13,926 bases of DNA, taken from contig JAHFJK010000027.1 of the NCBI GenBank assembly GCA_023245915.1, positions 1 through 13,926 of the forward strand, read 5' to 3'. The first letter of the stretch is position 1; each line of letters starts with the position of its first letter. A program made the translations under genes and the position numbers. Below, one piece after another: positions 13,485-13,926 of this stretch. Source of the DNA: Candidatus Doudnabacteria bacterium. Its GTDB lineage: Bacteria > Patescibacteriota > Doudnabacteria > UBA920. Under the pieces are notes generated by a model. It saw only the letters and a list, made by a program, of their open reading frames with translations, was not told the origin of the DNA and made no database searches.

Positions 13485-13502
13485 TCTATTCGTCAATTCA
13501 AT

Positions 13503-13727
13503 TTATTTTAAGAACAACGAGGCAATATTAATGCCCATAAAAATTATTCCTAAAACTATGGTGACGTAAAACAGCCATTTTTCCAGACCCCGGCGGGTCT
13601 GCACAATGTTGCCGGCGCTGCCGAAAACACTGGAAAGACCGGAAGACTTGTTTTGCAGGGCAACAACCACTATTAAAATTGTCATCACCAGAATATCAAA
13701 AAATTTTAAAATTTGGGCGGAATTCAT
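13503..13727 (-). CDS. secG: Preprotein translocase subunit SecG
   Basis: A 74-residue inner-membrane subunit of the SecYEG channel, which helps protein translocation. It has the two-helix SecG build: helix 1 at about residues 5-23 (ILKFFDILVMTILIVVVAL), the polar SecG loop LQNKSSGLSSVFGSAGN...TRRG, and helix 2 at about 50-71. The frame is open up to 13796, but the promoter TATAAT lies at 13773-13768 and transcription would start near 13761, so upstream ATGs are excluded and ATG 13727 is chosen; this also gives the normal SecG length. No clear SD. It probably leads a two-gene operon with the OppA-like gene, whose product crosses the membrane by this channel. Confidence 0.9.
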   Translation of the reverse strand: MNSAQILKFFDILVMTILIVVVALQNKSSGLSSVFGSAGNIVQTRRGLEKWLFYVTIVLGIIFMGINIASLFLK

Positions 13728-13767
13728 AAATAAACCACTAATTGAAGGAAAAATAACATGCTTGAGC

Positions 13768-13796
13768 ATTATACTAATAATCAGGCGGTTGGTCAA
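13768..13796 (-). promoter_or_regulatory. Promoter of secG-oppA
   Basis: On the minus strand TTGACC (13796-13791), a 17-base spacer and consensus TATAAT (13773-13768). The start near 13761 leaves a leader of about 34 bases before ATG 13727. Confidence 0.75.
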
Positions 13797-13835
13797 GACC
13801 TAGTCTTGTAACTGCCCACTGGGCCTCATAGCCAT

Positions 13836-13861
13836 AAAAAAACTGGCTGTTTAGGCCAGTT
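13836..13861 (-). terminator. Intrinsic terminator of the gene at the right edge
   Basis: On the minus strand AACTGGC (13861-13855) pairs with GCCAGTT (13847-13841) and seven T residues follow (13842-13836). The upstream gene's TAA stop (13853-13851) lies in the loop, so the stem begins inside the coding sequence. Confidence 0.75.
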
Positions 13862-13925
13862 GGGAAACCGTAGTTTGGAGGCTTTTGGTTTGTTCCAATA
13901 GTCTCTGGTATTCAGTAAAGAATTT
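13851..13925 (-). CDS. C-terminal end of an unidentified protein (partial)
   Basis: The last 24 codons of a minus-strand gene that enters from the right edge. The tail reads KFFTEYQRLLEQT, then KSLQTTVSQLA and TAA. Leu, Gln and Glu spacing is that of an amphipathic, perhaps coiled-coil helix. The stop lies within the loop of an intrinsic terminator, which supports this frame over the other two. Too little is present to name the protein. Confidence 0.55.
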   Translation of the reverse strand, partial: KFFTEYQRLLEQTKSLQTTVSQLA

Positions 13926-13926
13926 G

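Noticed and set aside
13728..13796. N-terminal extension of SecG to 97 residues
   Set aside because: The extension would run through the promoter -10 box and predicted transcription start, and SecG proteins are normally about 70-80 residues.
1..13926. CRISPR array, rRNA, integrase or transposase
   Set aside because: No regularly spaced repeats, no rRNA-like blocks and no integrase or transposase motifs were found on either strand.

Overview
The window looks like chromosomal DNA of a bacterium of the Candidate Phyla Radiation (Patescibacteria, probably Parcubacteria-like). This is an inference from gene content and style; there is no rRNA to prove it. Pointers are a small set of compact housekeeping genes, an RNase J, a Clp ATPase reduced to one AAA+ module, a membrane-anchored OppA-like protein directly after secG, several genes with apparently leaderless or SD-less starts, and a tRNA gene that encodes its own CCA. 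TGA is used as a stop in two genes (645 and 3918), so the recoded genetic codes of Gracilibacteria and Absconditabacteria are not in play.

Layout. 1-720 (+): an AT-rich stretch, a consensus-like promoter at 203-231, a possible small ORF with a strong Shine-Dalgarno (269-514), then a 70-residue helix-turn-helix-like protein (433-645) closed by two hairpins. 727-1538 (+): a HAD-type phosphomannomutase-like hydrolase broken by a -1 frame change. 1522-1764: a dense patch of inverted repeats, including a 113-bp element with 12-bp perfect ends and a perfect 38-bp palindrome that probably terminates trpS. 1766-2749 (-): tryptophanyl-tRNA synthetase, which looks leaderless. 2869-3918 (+): a Clp-type single AAA+ ATPase, divergent from trpS and clearly GC-richer than its surroundings. 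4061-5881 (-): RNase J behind a long structured leader (5882-6106) with a perfect consensus promoter. 6227-6895 (+): a leaderless membrane-anchored permuted NlpC/P60-like protein, convergent with a five-helix membrane protein (6899-7378, -). 7623-10007 (-) and 10172-11350 (+): a divergent pair made of a SWIM-finger SNF2 helicase and an AAA_14/DUF4143 ATPase. 11459-11545 (-): intact tRNA-Leu(CAG). 11665-13416 (-) and 13503-13727 (-): an OppA-like binding protein and SecG. 13851-13925 (-): the tail of another gene.

The least ordinary feature is the tRNA-Leu neighbourhood. Besides the intact tRNA-Leu(CAG) there are three broken tRNA-Leu-like pieces on the same strand: a 5' half (11591-11625) and two 3' halves (11372-11423 and 7480-7530). 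The 5' half and the distal 3' half both break in the anticodon loop. The distal 3' half can be aligned without gaps to the 51-nt 3' half of the intact tRNA. The SNF2/ATPase pair lies exactly between the intact tRNA and this distal 3' half. That is the geometry left by elements that integrate into tRNA genes, although no integrase is present and the two copies agree at only about two thirds of positions.

Functionally the genes fall into translation (trpS, tRNA-Leu), RNA turnover (RNase J), protein quality control (Clp-like ATPase), export and cell surface (SecG, OppA-like, NlpC/P60-like) and DNA-acting accessory ATPases (SNF2, DUF4143). Only secG-oppA looks like an operon; most other genes have their own promoter.
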